From an uncultured Bacilli bacterium (GTDB taxonomy: Bacteria; Bacillota_I; Bacilli_A; RF39; UBA660), in the NCBI GenBank assembly GCA_910587065.1, contig CAJUMA010000010.1, forward strand, positions 1 through 43,818: 43,818 nucleotides of DNA, read 5' to 3'. Positions 15,453-23,001 of the stretch are shown here, in pieces. The notes beneath the pieces are model-generated. The model was not told the DNA's origin, made no database searches, and was given only the letters and a program-made list of their open reading frames with translations. The translations under genes and the position numbers were made by a program. The number at the start of each line of letters is the position of its first letter. Within the stretch, counting starts at the first letter, position 1.

Positions 15453-16334
15453 TTAAAATTTTACTTTTATTGTTAAAGTGTTTTTCGTATAATTTGCTTT
15501 CACTTTACCACCCATTATCTCAACTAACTGTTTAGCAATGGCAAGTCCAACACCATTCGATTTTTTAACATTCTTAATCGTATAGTATCTATCAAATATT
15601 TTTTTGAGACTTACTGCATCAAAACTATCTGTCTTATTAGAAAAAACTACCGAACCATCATTACTTAACTTAACTTTAAAATCTTTTTCTCCATACTTAA
15701 TTGCATTAGATATTATATTTTCAAAAATTCTTTTTAGCATACTTATATTCAGCAGTCTAATCACTTTATCTTTACAAATATCAACTTTAGGAACAATATC
15801 ATTTTTATTAAATAAACTATAAAAACTTGCAAGGGAATCTTCTAAAACATCATTCAAACAAACACTTTCAAATTCTATCTTTCTTTTCTTATCATAGGCT
15901 TTAGAAAAATCAAAAAGTTGTTCTGTTAATTCTATTAAATCATTAACCTTACTATCTATTACACTTAAATACTCTATTTGTTTCTTAGTTAAATTCTTAT
16001 CATCAATTAAATCAAGATAAGCTCGTATAGCCGTAAGAGGAGTTCTCAAATCATGCGAAACATCAGTAATTGATGCTTTAAGTTCTCCGCTCCCATTTTT
16101 ATATTCAAGTTCTAATTTTCTTAAATCTTTTAAACTATTATTAAGTAAACTTGCTAATTGTTTCAGTTCCTTAGTATTTGTACCTACTGTGATTAAATTA
16201 TTAGTATCTGTATTTATTATTTTTTCTAAAGTTTGACCGATATTCTTGATTTCATTTTTCATTATCAAAATTTTAAAAGTCAAGTATATTGATATACATA
16301 ATACTATTAAAAATAAACAAAACCAGATACTCAT
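15453..16334 (-). CDS. Sensor histidine kinase
   Basis: This protein has 293 residues from the ATG at 16334, with AAAGG upstream. One N-terminal transmembrane helix (about 4-24) is followed by a coiled linker, the HisKA box DVSHDLRTPLTAIRAYLDL with phospho-acceptor H94, and an ATPase domain with N-box NAIKYG and G-box GVGLAIAKQLVEIMGG. There is almost no external domain, as in intramembrane-sensing kinases that watch an ABC transporter. It is the last gene of an RR-ATPase-permease-kinase set, so it probably phosphorylates the regulator at 18161-18823. Confidence 0.92.
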   Translation of the reverse strand: MSIWFCLFLIVLCISIYLTFKILIMKNEIKNIGQTLEKIINTDTNNLITVGTNTKELKQLASLLNNSLKDLRKLELEYKNGSGELKASITDVSHDLRTPLTAIRAYLDLIDDKNLTKKQIEYLSVIDSKVNDLIELTEQLFDFSKAYDKKRKIEFESVCLNDVLEDSLASFYSLFNKNDIVPKVDICKDKVIRLLNISMLKRIFENIISNAIKYGEKDFKVKLSNDGSVVFSNKTDSFDAVSLKKIFDRYYTIKNVKKSNGVGLAIAKQLVEIMGGKVKANYTKNTLTIKVKF

Positions 16335-16347
16335 AATAATCACCTTT

Positions 16348-17172
16348 CTACTTTAATTCTTTCTTTTTAAATAAGACTAATCCTGCTCCAGTAAATACTA
16401 CTATAATACCTAACGAATATATTGGTAATAATTTTAGATTTGAAGCCATTCCTCCTACTATTTGTCCCATTTGACCTGCTGGATTAATATCGACACTTAA
16501 CTCTATTACATCTCTTTTTAAACCTGTTAAATAATAGGGATTTTTTACTTCTTTTGTTATCATTTGACCATTTTCCATAATATATTCAGGAACATATTCT
16601 GGCATACTCAAAAAATTTAGAAATGTTAAAGAATAAATAATCATTCCAAATGCAAGCATAATATTAACAATTGAAGATATAGTTTTATTTGAAATTAACA
16701 TTGATATAAATGTAAATATACTTGCATAGGCAATTATTGCTACAAAAATACATCCTAACAACTTTATTAAAGTTGGAAATCCGATTGTAGTACTACCGAA
16801 TAATGGTATTCCTATTGCTGATACAGTTCCTAAAAATAAAATATAAGAAAATAAACTTGTAATCGTTACTATTATTAGATTAGATAAATATATATCTATT
16901 CTTTTATGACCTATACTAATCTTATTTCTCATTGTTCCATCTGAATATTCTACTCCCAAAAATAAGCTTGTAAATATTGCAATTACAACTCCAATCATTG
17001 TAGAATAATTAAACATAAGTTGTTCTACTTCTATTGTTCTACCATACTTATTCATATCGCTATATCCTAAACAAGCCATAAATATTGCAAGTCCAACACT
17101 AAATATAGTTAGTAACCAAAATAATTTATTTTTTCTGAGTCTTGTAAAACCTGCATTTAATAATTTAATCAT
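16348..17172 (-). CDS. ABC-2 type transporter permease
   Basis: This protein has 274 residues from the ATG at 17172, which has GGAGGTG directly upstream. It has six hydrophobic segments, with a first helix soon after RLRKNKLFWLLTIF and a large outer loop near 190-225. This fits ABC-2 permeases of the bacitracin/lantibiotic-resistance type. Its start overlaps the 3' end of the ATPase gene by 8 bases, so the two are coupled and likely form one exporter. The substrate is unknown; antimicrobial peptide self-protection or sensing is the usual role for this arrangement. Confidence 0.87.
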   Translation of the reverse strand: MIKLLNAGFTRLRKNKLFWLLTIFSVGLAIFMACLGYSDMNKYGRTIEVEQLMFNYSTMIGVVIAIFTSLFLGVEYSDGTMRNKISIGHKRIDIYLSNLIIVTITSLFSYILFLGTVSAIGIPLFGSTTIGFPTLIKLLGCIFVAIIAYASIFTFISMLISNKTISSIVNIMLAFGMIIYSLTFLNFLSMPEYVPEYIMENGQMITKEVKNPYYLTGLKRDVIELSVDINPAGQMGQIVGGMASNLKLLPIYSLGIIVVFTGAGLVLFKKKELK

Positions 17173-18079
17173 TTTTCCCACCTCCAATTAAATTCATATA
17201 ATAGTTTTCTAATGATTCTTCTTGCTCGTGAATATCATCTGCTATTAAATTTTTCTTGGATAGTTCGTTAATAAATTTTGACAAATTATATTTACCATAA
17301 ACATTTATTGTCTTATTATCTATTACTTCATAAGAAATTTTATTTTCTTCAAAATATTTAACAAAATCTTTTGGATTACTTACTTTTAATTCAATTTTGT
17401 GTTCCATCTTTTTCATAAGGTCTTCGCTACTTATCTCTTTAATAATAGATCCATTATCTAAAAATCCATAGTGTGTTGCTATTTTAGATAATTCATCTAA
17501 ATAATGACTAGATATTAAAATAGTAATTCTTCTTTCTTTATTTAGTTTTAAAATTAACTCTCTAATTTCTATAATACCTTGTGGATCAAGTCCGTTGATA
17601 GGCTCATCTAAAATCAAGAAATCTGGATTATTAGCAAGAGCAATAGCAATTCCAAGTCTTTGTTTCATTCCTAAAGAAAAGTTTTTTGCTTTTTTCTTTC
17701 CAGTATCTTCTAATCCTACTAATTTCAATAAGTCATCAATACCACCAAAACTTGGCATACCGACTAATTTATATTGTTCTATTAAATTATCTCTAGCAGT
17801 CATTTCTCCATAAATTGATGGAGTTTCTATAATTGCTCCCATTCTTTTTCTAGCACTTATAATATCATTACTGTTATTACTTTTTCCGTATATAATGTAA
17901 CTTCCATTTGTAGGCTCTTGCAGTCCACAAATAATTCTAATAAGTGTTGTTTTTCCTGCACCATTTTTCCCAATTAGTCCATAAATTGCACCTTTTTCAA
18001 TATGAATATTGGTGTTATTCAAGGCTCTAAAGCCTTTATATTTTTTTTCAAGATTATTTGTTTCTAATATTATCTCCAT
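17165..18079 (-). CDS. ABC transporter ATP-binding protein (BcrA-like)
   Basis: This 304-residue ATPase has Walker A GKNGAGKT (37-44), the signature FSLGMKQRLGIA, Walker B FLILDEPINGLDP and switch SSHYLDEL. The C-terminal 80 residues follow the BcrA/lantibiotic-export pattern, ending near YYMNLIGGG. All catalytic residues are present. The start has GGAGAGAG upstream. An array of four TCTTAAC repeats stands before it, so it is probably controlled by the response regulator encoded immediately upstream. Confidence 0.93.
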   Translation of the reverse strand: MEIILETNNLEKKYKGFRALNNTNIHIEKGAIYGLIGKNGAGKTTLIRIICGLQEPTNGSYIIYGKSNNSNDIISARKRMGAIIETPSIYGEMTARDNLIEQYKLVGMPSFGGIDDLLKLVGLEDTGKKKAKNFSLGMKQRLGIAIALANNPDFLILDEPINGLDPQGIIEIRELILKLNKERRITILISSHYLDELSKIATHYGFLDNGSIIKEISSEDLMKKMEHKIELKVSNPKDFVKYFEENKISYEVIDNKTINVYGKYNLSKFINELSKKNLIADDIHEQEESLENYYMNLIGGGKND

Positions 18080-18117
18080 AATCTCTCTCCTTTCCGATAT
18101 TCATTTTAATAAAAAAA

Positions 18118-18159
18118 TGTTAAGAAAATGGTTAAGAAATTGTTAAGATTTTGTTAAGA
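18118..18159 (-). promoter_or_regulatory. Phased TCTTAAC repeat array, likely response-regulator operator
   Basis: Four copies of TCTTAAC (GTTAAGA on the plus strand, beginning at 18119, 18131, 18142 and 18153) repeat every 11-12 bases, that is, about one DNA turn. The array lies between the response regulator's stop and the ABC ATPase start, about 10 bases upstream of a TAAAAT -10-like box at 18103-18108. OmpR-type regulators bind direct repeats phased this way; PhoP of Bacillus uses TTAACA-like repeats spaced about 11 bases. The regulator next door is the natural candidate. Confidence 0.7.
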
Positions 18160-18160
18160 T

Positions 18161-18823
18161 TTAATCTTTTATTTTAAAACCTATTCCCCAGATAGATTCA
18201 ATATACTCTTTTTCTGTGTAATCTCTAATCTTTTTTCGTATATTACTAATATGCACTCTTAATGAATTTTCATCACAATCTTCTGTATCTGTACTTATTA
18301 AATCTAACAATTTATTTTTTGTAATAACTTGATGTGGATTCAAAAGCAAATGTTTTAAAATGGCATATTCTGTTTTCGTTAAATTTACCTTATTCCCACA
18401 AATTAGTAATGTGTGATTATCATTTAATAGTTCTAAATCCTTATATTTTAATGTTTCCATAATACTAGACTTATTTTTTGATCTTAATTGCACCTCTATT
18501 CTTGCAAGTAACTCTTTACTATCAAATGGCTTTGTTATGTAATCATTAGCACCAGACATCAAACAATTAACCTTATCTTCAGATGAAATTTTAGCACTTA
18601 ATACAATTATTGGTGTATCTTTAATCTTTTCTATTATTTCCTCGCCACTAATTGCAGGTAACATTAGATCAAGTAATATTAAATCAACACTTTCTTTTTC
18701 TAATAACAATAGAGCTTCTGTGCCAGAGTAGGCATTATAAGTAAGATAATCTTCTTTTTTTAATAATTCTTCTAAAATATTATGAATGCTAATATCATCT
18801 TCAACAATTAAAATCTTATTCAT
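18161..18823 (-). CDS. OmpR-family response regulator
   Basis: This protein has 221 residues from the second of two tandem ATG codons (18823), 7 bases after GAGG; the first ATG (18826) is possible. The receiver domain (1-115) has acidic D9 and D10, phospho-acceptor D52 in LLDLMLP, and K at ITKPFDSKELLARI. A winged-helix DNA-binding domain (about 125-221) follows, with LTKTEYAILKHLLLNP and the RVHISNIRKKI recognition helix. It leads the operon with the ABC exporter and kinase and likely binds the repeats just downstream. Confidence 0.94.
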   Translation of the reverse strand: MNKILIVEDDISIHNILEELLKKEDYLTYNAYSGTEALLLLEKESVDLILLDLMLPAISGEEIIEKIKDTPIIVLSAKISSEDKVNCLMSGANDYITKPFDSKELLARIEVQLRSKNKSSIMETLKYKDLELLNDNHTLLICGNKVNLTKTEYAILKHLLLNPHQVITKNKLLDLISTDTEDCDENSLRVHISNIRKKIRDYTEKEYIESIWGIGFKIKD

Positions 18824-18858
18824 CATTTCACCTCGATTAAACATCATTATTTTTAACT

Positions 18859-18887
18859 AGTATAACATAAAAAGCATTTCATTATAA
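18859..18887 (-). promoter_or_regulatory. Promoter of the response regulator
   Basis: TTATAA and TATACT are separated by 17 bases, about 35 bases before the start codon. The -35 box is inside an AT-rich hairpin just after the rpsI terminator. Confidence 0.5.
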
Positions 18888-18891
18888 AATG

Positions 18892-18913
18892 AAAAAACTC
18901 GCATAAAGCGAGC
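18892..18913 (-). terminator. rplM-rpsI terminator
   Basis: A GC-rich stem CTCGC / GCGAG with loop TTTAT is followed by six T residues, 21 bases after the rpsI stop. Confidence 0.9.
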
Positions 18914-18933
18914 TTTCGTACATCGAAACTTGA

Positions 18934-19350
18934 TTAACGTTTTGAGAATTGTGGTGCTCTACGAGCTTTCTTTAGACCATATTTCTTACGTTCTTTAACT
19001 CTAGGATCACGAGTAATGAATCCACCTTCTTTTAAGATTCTTCTATATGAAGTCTCAGAAGATGCATCAGTACCTTCATCATAGATTAATAATGCTTTTG
19101 TGATTGCTAAACGAATAGCTCCAGTTTGTCCAGAGTATCCACCACCTCTAACAACTACAGTAATATCAAAAGTAGTTTCGTTGTTAGTCGCAACTAGAGG
19201 TTGTTTTAAATCCATAACTAGTACTTCGAATGGTAAGTATTCCTTTACATCTTTTCCATTAACGATAATTTTACCAGTACCTGGAACCATTTTAACTTGA
19301 GCAACAGAAGATTTTCTTCTTCCACTTGCAGTAATAACTTTTTTGTTCAT
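18934..19350 (-). CDS. rpsI: 30S ribosomal protein S9
   Basis: This 138-residue protein has the S9 features TASGRRKSSVAQV, the central VVRGGGYSGQTGAIRLAI and the basic C-terminus KKARRAPQFSKR, whose final SKR reaches toward the P-site tRNA. GGAGGG lies before the start. It follows rplM by 11 bases, the usual L13-S9 operon. Confidence 0.98.
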   Translation of the reverse strand: MNKKVITASGRRKSSVAQVKMVPGTGKIIVNGKDVKEYLPFEVLVMDLKQPLVATNNETTFDITVVVRGGGYSGQTGAIRLAITKALLIYDEGTDASSETSYRRILKEGGFITRDPRVKERKKYGLKKARRAPQFSKR

Positions 19351-19361
19351 CTAATACCCTC

Positions 19362-19793
19362 CTATAAACTTATGCTTTCTGGTTTTTGAGCTTGTTTATT
19401 ATGTTCGCTTCCAGCAAATACGAATAACTTCTTACCCATTTGTCTTCCTAAGCGTCCTTTAGGTAACATACCTTTTACAGCTCTTTCAAGCATTTCTTCA
19501 GGATATCTTTCAATCATTTCTTTAGCATTACGTTCTCTTAATCCTCCTGGGTATCCAGAATGATTATAATACATTTTATCATTTAACTTATTACCAGTTA
19601 ATTTAACTTTACTAGCGTTAGTAATGATAACATAATCTCCACAATCTACATATGGTGTATAAGTTACTTTGTGTTTACCTCTTAAGATATGAGCAACTTT
19701 AGTAGCAACTCTACCTAAAGGTAAATCAGTAGCATCTAATACATACCAGTTACGTTTTACAGTTTCTTTCTTTTCCATGAATGTACTTTTCAT
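19362..19793 (-). CDS. rplM: 50S ribosomal protein L13
   Basis: This 143-residue protein has the family hallmarks RNWYVLDATDLPLGRVAT, LRGKHKVTYTPYVDCGDYVI and VKGMLPKGRLGRQM. L13 is an early assembly protein of the large subunit. The start has an AAAGGGAA ribosome site. It leads the rplM-rpsI operon behind a consensus promoter. Confidence 0.98.
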   Translation of the reverse strand: MKSTFMEKKETVKRNWYVLDATDLPLGRVATKVAHILRGKHKVTYTPYVDCGDYVIITNASKVKLTGNKLNDKMYYNHSGYPGGLRERNAKEMIERYPEEMLERAVKGMLPKGRLGRQMGKKLFVFAGSEHNKQAQKPESISL

Positions 19794-19872
19794 AAAAATT
19801 TCCCTTTCTTAAATCTCTTATCTCATAGACTTCCCACATCTAATCAACTAAAGAATATAAAAAAATGTACCA
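19794..19872 (-). ncRNA. rplM 5' leader, possibly the L13 leader RNA
   Basis: A leader of about 78 bases separates the expected transcription start from rplM. Position and length fit the L13 leader described in Firmicutes, thought to let ribosomal protein repress its own operon. A segment GATGTGGGAAGTC is present, but I cannot confirm the family's secondary structure by eye. Confidence 0.4.
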
Positions 19873-19878
19873 GTTAAA

Positions 19879-19907
19879 ATTATATGATAAGTAGGGCCTT
19901 TTGTCAA
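19879..19907 (-). promoter_or_regulatory. Consensus promoter of rplM-rpsI
   Basis: Perfect TTGACA and TATAAT boxes are separated by exactly 17 bases. This is the strongest promoter seen in the window and fits the high expression of ribosomal proteins. Confidence 0.92.
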
Positions 19908-19948
19908 ACATTTTAGCAAAATTTTTATGTAATTTACTAAAAATACAA

Positions 19949-20671
19949 TTAATACTTGATTTTTGTTAAATAAAGTCCACTAGCAGGCACAGTTGTATAG
20001 TGAATGTTTTCTAAATTTCCTGATAAATAGTCGGGGATTTCATTTAAGCTAATTTTGTTTTCACTAATAGCGATTAAAAAGCCAACAAGGTTTCTTACCA
20101 TATACCTATAAAAACTTTTACCTTGAAAAGTAATAATTAATTTATCACTCTCTTTTTTAAAACTAATTGAGTTAATAATTGAATCATAATTATCTCTTTC
20201 TCCTGAAGTAAAAGATTTAAAATTATGAGGACCAAGAAGCATTTTAGCAGACCTTTTCATAATACTTATATTGAGACATCTATTATAATTATATAAATAA
20301 TCATTAAAAATAGGATTAAATTCACCCATATTTATAACATATACATACGTTTTTTCTAAAACACTAAATCTAGCATGGAATGTATCATCCACATAACACG
20401 CCGAATTAACCTTAATATATGGTCCAACAAGAGAATTAATCGCATTAACCAATCTCTCTGGTGGAATAGATTGTTTTAAAGAAAAAGAAACACCTTGATC
20501 AAGAGCATGAACACCACGATCTGTTCTCCCTGCTCCTTTAACTAATACTTCATCCTTATTTATTTTAGTTAAAGCATGTTCAAGAGTCGCTTGTACAGTC
20601 GATTTACCTTTTAATCTTTGAAAACCATAAAACTTAGAACCATCATAACTAACACTTATAAAATAGTTCAT
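19949..20671 (-). CDS. truA: tRNA pseudouridine(38-40) synthase TruA
   Basis: This 240-residue protein has the catalytic motif GAGRTDRGVHA with aspartate D51, the N-terminal YDGSKFYGFQR and the RYMVRNLVGFL segment. It makes pseudouridine at tRNA positions 38-40 in the anticodon arm. The start overlaps the previous stop as TAATG, so it is coupled to the EcfA2-like gene. Confidence 0.96.
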   Translation of the reverse strand: MNYFISVSYDGSKFYGFQRLKGKSTVQATLEHALTKINKDEVLVKGAGRTDRGVHALDQGVSFSLKQSIPPERLVNAINSLVGPYIKVNSACYVDDTFHARFSVLEKTYVYVINMGEFNPIFNDYLYNYNRCLNISIMKRSAKMLLGPHNFKSFTSGERDNYDSIINSISFKKESDKLIITFQGKSFYRYMVRNLVGFLIAISENKISLNEIPDYLSGNLENIHYTTVPASGLYLTKIKY

Positions 20672-21306
20672 TAAAATTCACTCCTATATATATCCTTTAA
20701 TAATTCTTTAGCATCCAGTGTGTAATTAAGTTTTGCGCCTTTCTTATTAGCAAGTTTAATAAACCTAATTATTTCTGGTTTCTCAACTTCATTCGAATTA
20801 ACTAATTCATCAATTGAGCCCTCAAAGAAAATTTCATTATCCTTAATTAAGAGAACATTCTCAACAATATTTGACATAAAAATCAAATCATTACTTACAA
20901 TTACAATTGTCTTACCATCTTTTTTTAACATTCTTATTATTTTAATAAGTCTTTTTTGTTCCTTAGAAGTAAGTCCCACATCAAAATAATCAAATACAAT
21001 ATTCTTTTTATTTAAAAGTAAGACTTTAGCAAGTAAAACAAATTTAAAATCAGTTTTAGAAAGACTCCCTAATCTAGTATTCATTATATTTGTATCAATA
21101 TCTAAGTATTTAAATATTGCATCTATTCTCGTACCTAATCCAAATTTATGGCTTTTTAAGAATCTAGAGACCGTCCAAGCATCATCATAAACGATACCAT
21201 CAATATCAACTTGCATATCAAGCAAATCTAAAACATCACCATAAAAGCCAGTTATTGAATTCTCTTTAAATAAATCAGTTTTTTTATCATAGTAAACTAT
21301 TTCCAT
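20671..21306 (-). CDS. Degenerate EcfA2-like ABC ATPase (inactive)
   Basis: This 211-residue protein is recognisable as EcfA2 from its place (immediately upstream of truA) and its C-terminal half: GLTSKEQKRLIKIIRMLKKDGKTIVIVSND, then LIKDNEIFFEGSIDELV and a helical tail like the ECF energising subunit. The ATPase motifs are gone: the Walker A region is ITGFYGDVLDLL with no GxxGxGK[ST], the signature is SLSKTD instead of LSGGQ, Walker B reads VFDYFDVGL with tyrosine in place of the catalytic glutamate (D106-Y107), and the switch histidine is asparagine. It is about 75 residues shorter than EcfA2. It should not hydrolyse ATP. The frame is open and coupled on both sides, so it is kept as a protein. 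Confidence 0.7.
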   Translation of the reverse strand: MEIVYYDKKTDLFKENSITGFYGDVLDLLDMQVDIDGIVYDDAWTVSRFLKSHKFGLGTRIDAIFKYLDIDTNIMNTRLGSLSKTDFKFVLLAKVLLLNKKNIVFDYFDVGLTSKEQKRLIKIIRMLKKDGKTIVIVSNDLIFMSNIVENVLLIKDNEIFFEGSIDELVNSNEVEKPEIIRFIKLANKKGAKLNYTLDAKELLKDIYRSEF

Positions 21307-22046
21307 AATTTGTTCACCAACGCTTTACTATCCATATAAATCTTATCAACAACATTATATAAAATTAAGTTATGCGATAAATCAACAACAAAAGGTAATT
21401 TTAATCCCATATAAGGAAGAATGCTATTTCCTTCCAATATGCTTTTAGGACTACCTGATATAACTGATTTAAAATTATTTAATACAATAACATTATCACT
21501 TTCCAATAACTCTTCAGCATTAGTAGTTAAATTAATAAAACTAATTCCCTTTTCTTTAACATACTTGAAAAGTAAAGATCTTTTATCTGGCTTTAAATAA
21601 GAAAGTAAATTATCAACAACAAATACACTTGGATTTATTATTAAAAGAGAAAGTATTTTTATTAAAATTCTATCACTTGTGTATATCAATTGTACTTTTT
21701 TATTTAATAACCCCTTAATCTTAAAAAATGTTGCTATTTCATCTATATTTTTTTGAGATTCTTCTAAATCGAAATCTAATCTGTCCTGATAATATGCAAG
21801 TTCTTCCACAACGTATTCATTTATATAATTATTATCATCTAAGACTACTGCTATACTTCTTCTTAAAGTTTTAACATCATATTCTTTTATACCCTTATTA
21901 TCAATAAGTATTGAAGAATTATCAAGTTTATTACATAATCTTTTTGCCAAAACAGTTTTACCTGAATTGGAAGGACCAATTATTGACGTAGTAAGTCCAT
22001 TTAATTCAATAAAAAGATCCATATCCTTAACTTCTAAAACATTCAT
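21297..22046 (-). CDS. Degenerate EcfA1-like ABC ATPase (probably inactive)
   Basis: This 249-residue protein ends with the EcfA1-type tail (GLKLPFVVDLSHN... ALVNKLWK). Walker A is intact as GPSNSGKT (24-31), so it may still bind nucleotide. The Q-loop glutamine is aspartate (VVLDDNN), the signature is YTSDR instead of LSGGQ, Walker B is VFVVDN with asparagine for the catalytic glutamate (N146), and the switch histidine is threonine. In most Firmicutes ecfA1-ecfA2-ecfT lies directly upstream of truA; here ecfT is missing from that place. The start overlaps no other gene and its ribosome site is weak. It overlaps the EcfA2-like gene by 10 bases. Confidence 0.7.
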   Translation of the reverse strand: MNVLEVKDMDLFIELNGLTTSIIGPSNSGKTVLAKRLCNKLDNSSILIDNKGIKEYDVKTLRRSIAVVLDDNNYINEYVVEELAYYQDRLDFDLEESQKNIDEIATFFKIKGLLNKKVQLIYTSDRILIKILSLLIINPSVFVVDNLLSYLKPDKRSLLFKYVKEKGISFINLTTNAEELLESDNVIVLNNFKSVISGSPKSILEGNSILPYMGLKLPFVVDLSHNLILYNVVDKIYMDSKALVNKLWK

Positions 22047-22089
22047 TCATTACACCATTCCCCATAAAATTTCTTAACAATTATTATAC

Positions 22090-22131
22090 AAAAAAAATAA
22101 ATAAAGTGAAACACTTTTCACCTTATTTATT
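22090..22131 (-). terminator. Terminator after the YihY gene
   Basis: A long stem (AATAAATAAGGTGAAA / TTTCACTTTATTTATT, loop AGTG, one G-T pair) is followed by a T-run. It begins inside the last codons of the gene. Confidence 0.9.
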
Positions 22132-23001
22132 CTTTATTATCTTAACTGCACCTGTTTTATCCATGATTGTTTTGTCTTTTTCTTCACCATAATTAAGTGA
22201 TAAACCTATAACGAAAACAAATCCCATGAAATATAACCATAGCATTAAGAAGGCGATGTTGGACAAAGCCCCATAAAATAAGTTATAATTTCCATTATTT
22301 AAAGCAATAAAACGATAAATATAAGTAACAATTATCCAACCAATTGATGTAAATATTGTTCCCGTATTTATATGTGTTTTCTTTCTTACCCTATCTGGCG
22401 CGATTGAATAAAAGGCTCTTAAAAATATGAACATTACTAACCATATAATAGGGCCCTTAATCATATTAAATAATGAGTAAATTTTATCGTAAAACGTTAA
22501 AAAGTTTAAAAATCCTATTAATTTATCGCCAAAAACTTGAAAAACTAATATAACTATAAAAATCAACATAATAGCAATTGTCATAAAAATTGATTTAATT
22601 CTTCTTTTTACCCAATTACTTTGATTAATACCATATATTTGATTACTAATTAGTATAATAGAATTACACGCATTGCTACCTAAGTAAAATAACCAAATAA
22701 ATATTAAGGCTAATCCAAAATCAATTGATGATCCACTTAAGGCTGGTATCAAATATGAAGCACTTTCTCCTGGAATAATATCATTTAATAAACTTATTAT
22801 ATAGTTAATATCAATCCCAAAAAATGATGCACAAAAACCGACAATTGTTATAATCGGAACAATACTTATCAACATAGAAAACGCTATTTGCCCTGGCAGA
22901 ATTCCCATCTCTGGTTTTTTTATGATTTCAATAATATCCTTAAAATAACTTTGAAGATTTTCTTTTGTTTTCTTACTAAATCGATCAAATCCTCTAGTCA
23001 T
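22123..23001 (-). CDS. YihY/BrkB-family membrane protein
   Basis: This 292-residue protein has six membrane segments and the family's hallmarks: an N-terminal GILPGQIAFSMLISIVPI segment in helix 1, SNACNSIILISNQIYG in the middle, and the late GALSNIAFLMLWLYFMGFVFVIGLSLN run. It was once annotated as RNase BN but is now considered a membrane protein of unclear, possibly transport, function. It overlaps the GGDEF-like gene by 8 bases and is the last gene of that operon. Confidence 0.92.
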   Translation of the reverse strand: MTRGFDRFSKKTKENLQSYFKDIIEIIKKPEMGILPGQIAFSMLISIVPIITIVGFCASFFGIDINYIISLLNDIIPGESASYLIPALSGSSIDFGLALIFIWLFYLGSNACNSIILISNQIYGINQSNWVKRRIKSIFMTIAIMLIFIVILVFQVFGDKLIGFLNFLTFYDKIYSLFNMIKGPIIWLVMFIFLRAFYSIAPDRVRKKTHINTGTIFTSIGWIIVTYIYRFIALNNGNYNLFYGALSNIAFLMLWLYFMGFVFVIGLSLNYGEEKDKTIMDKTGAVKIIKNK

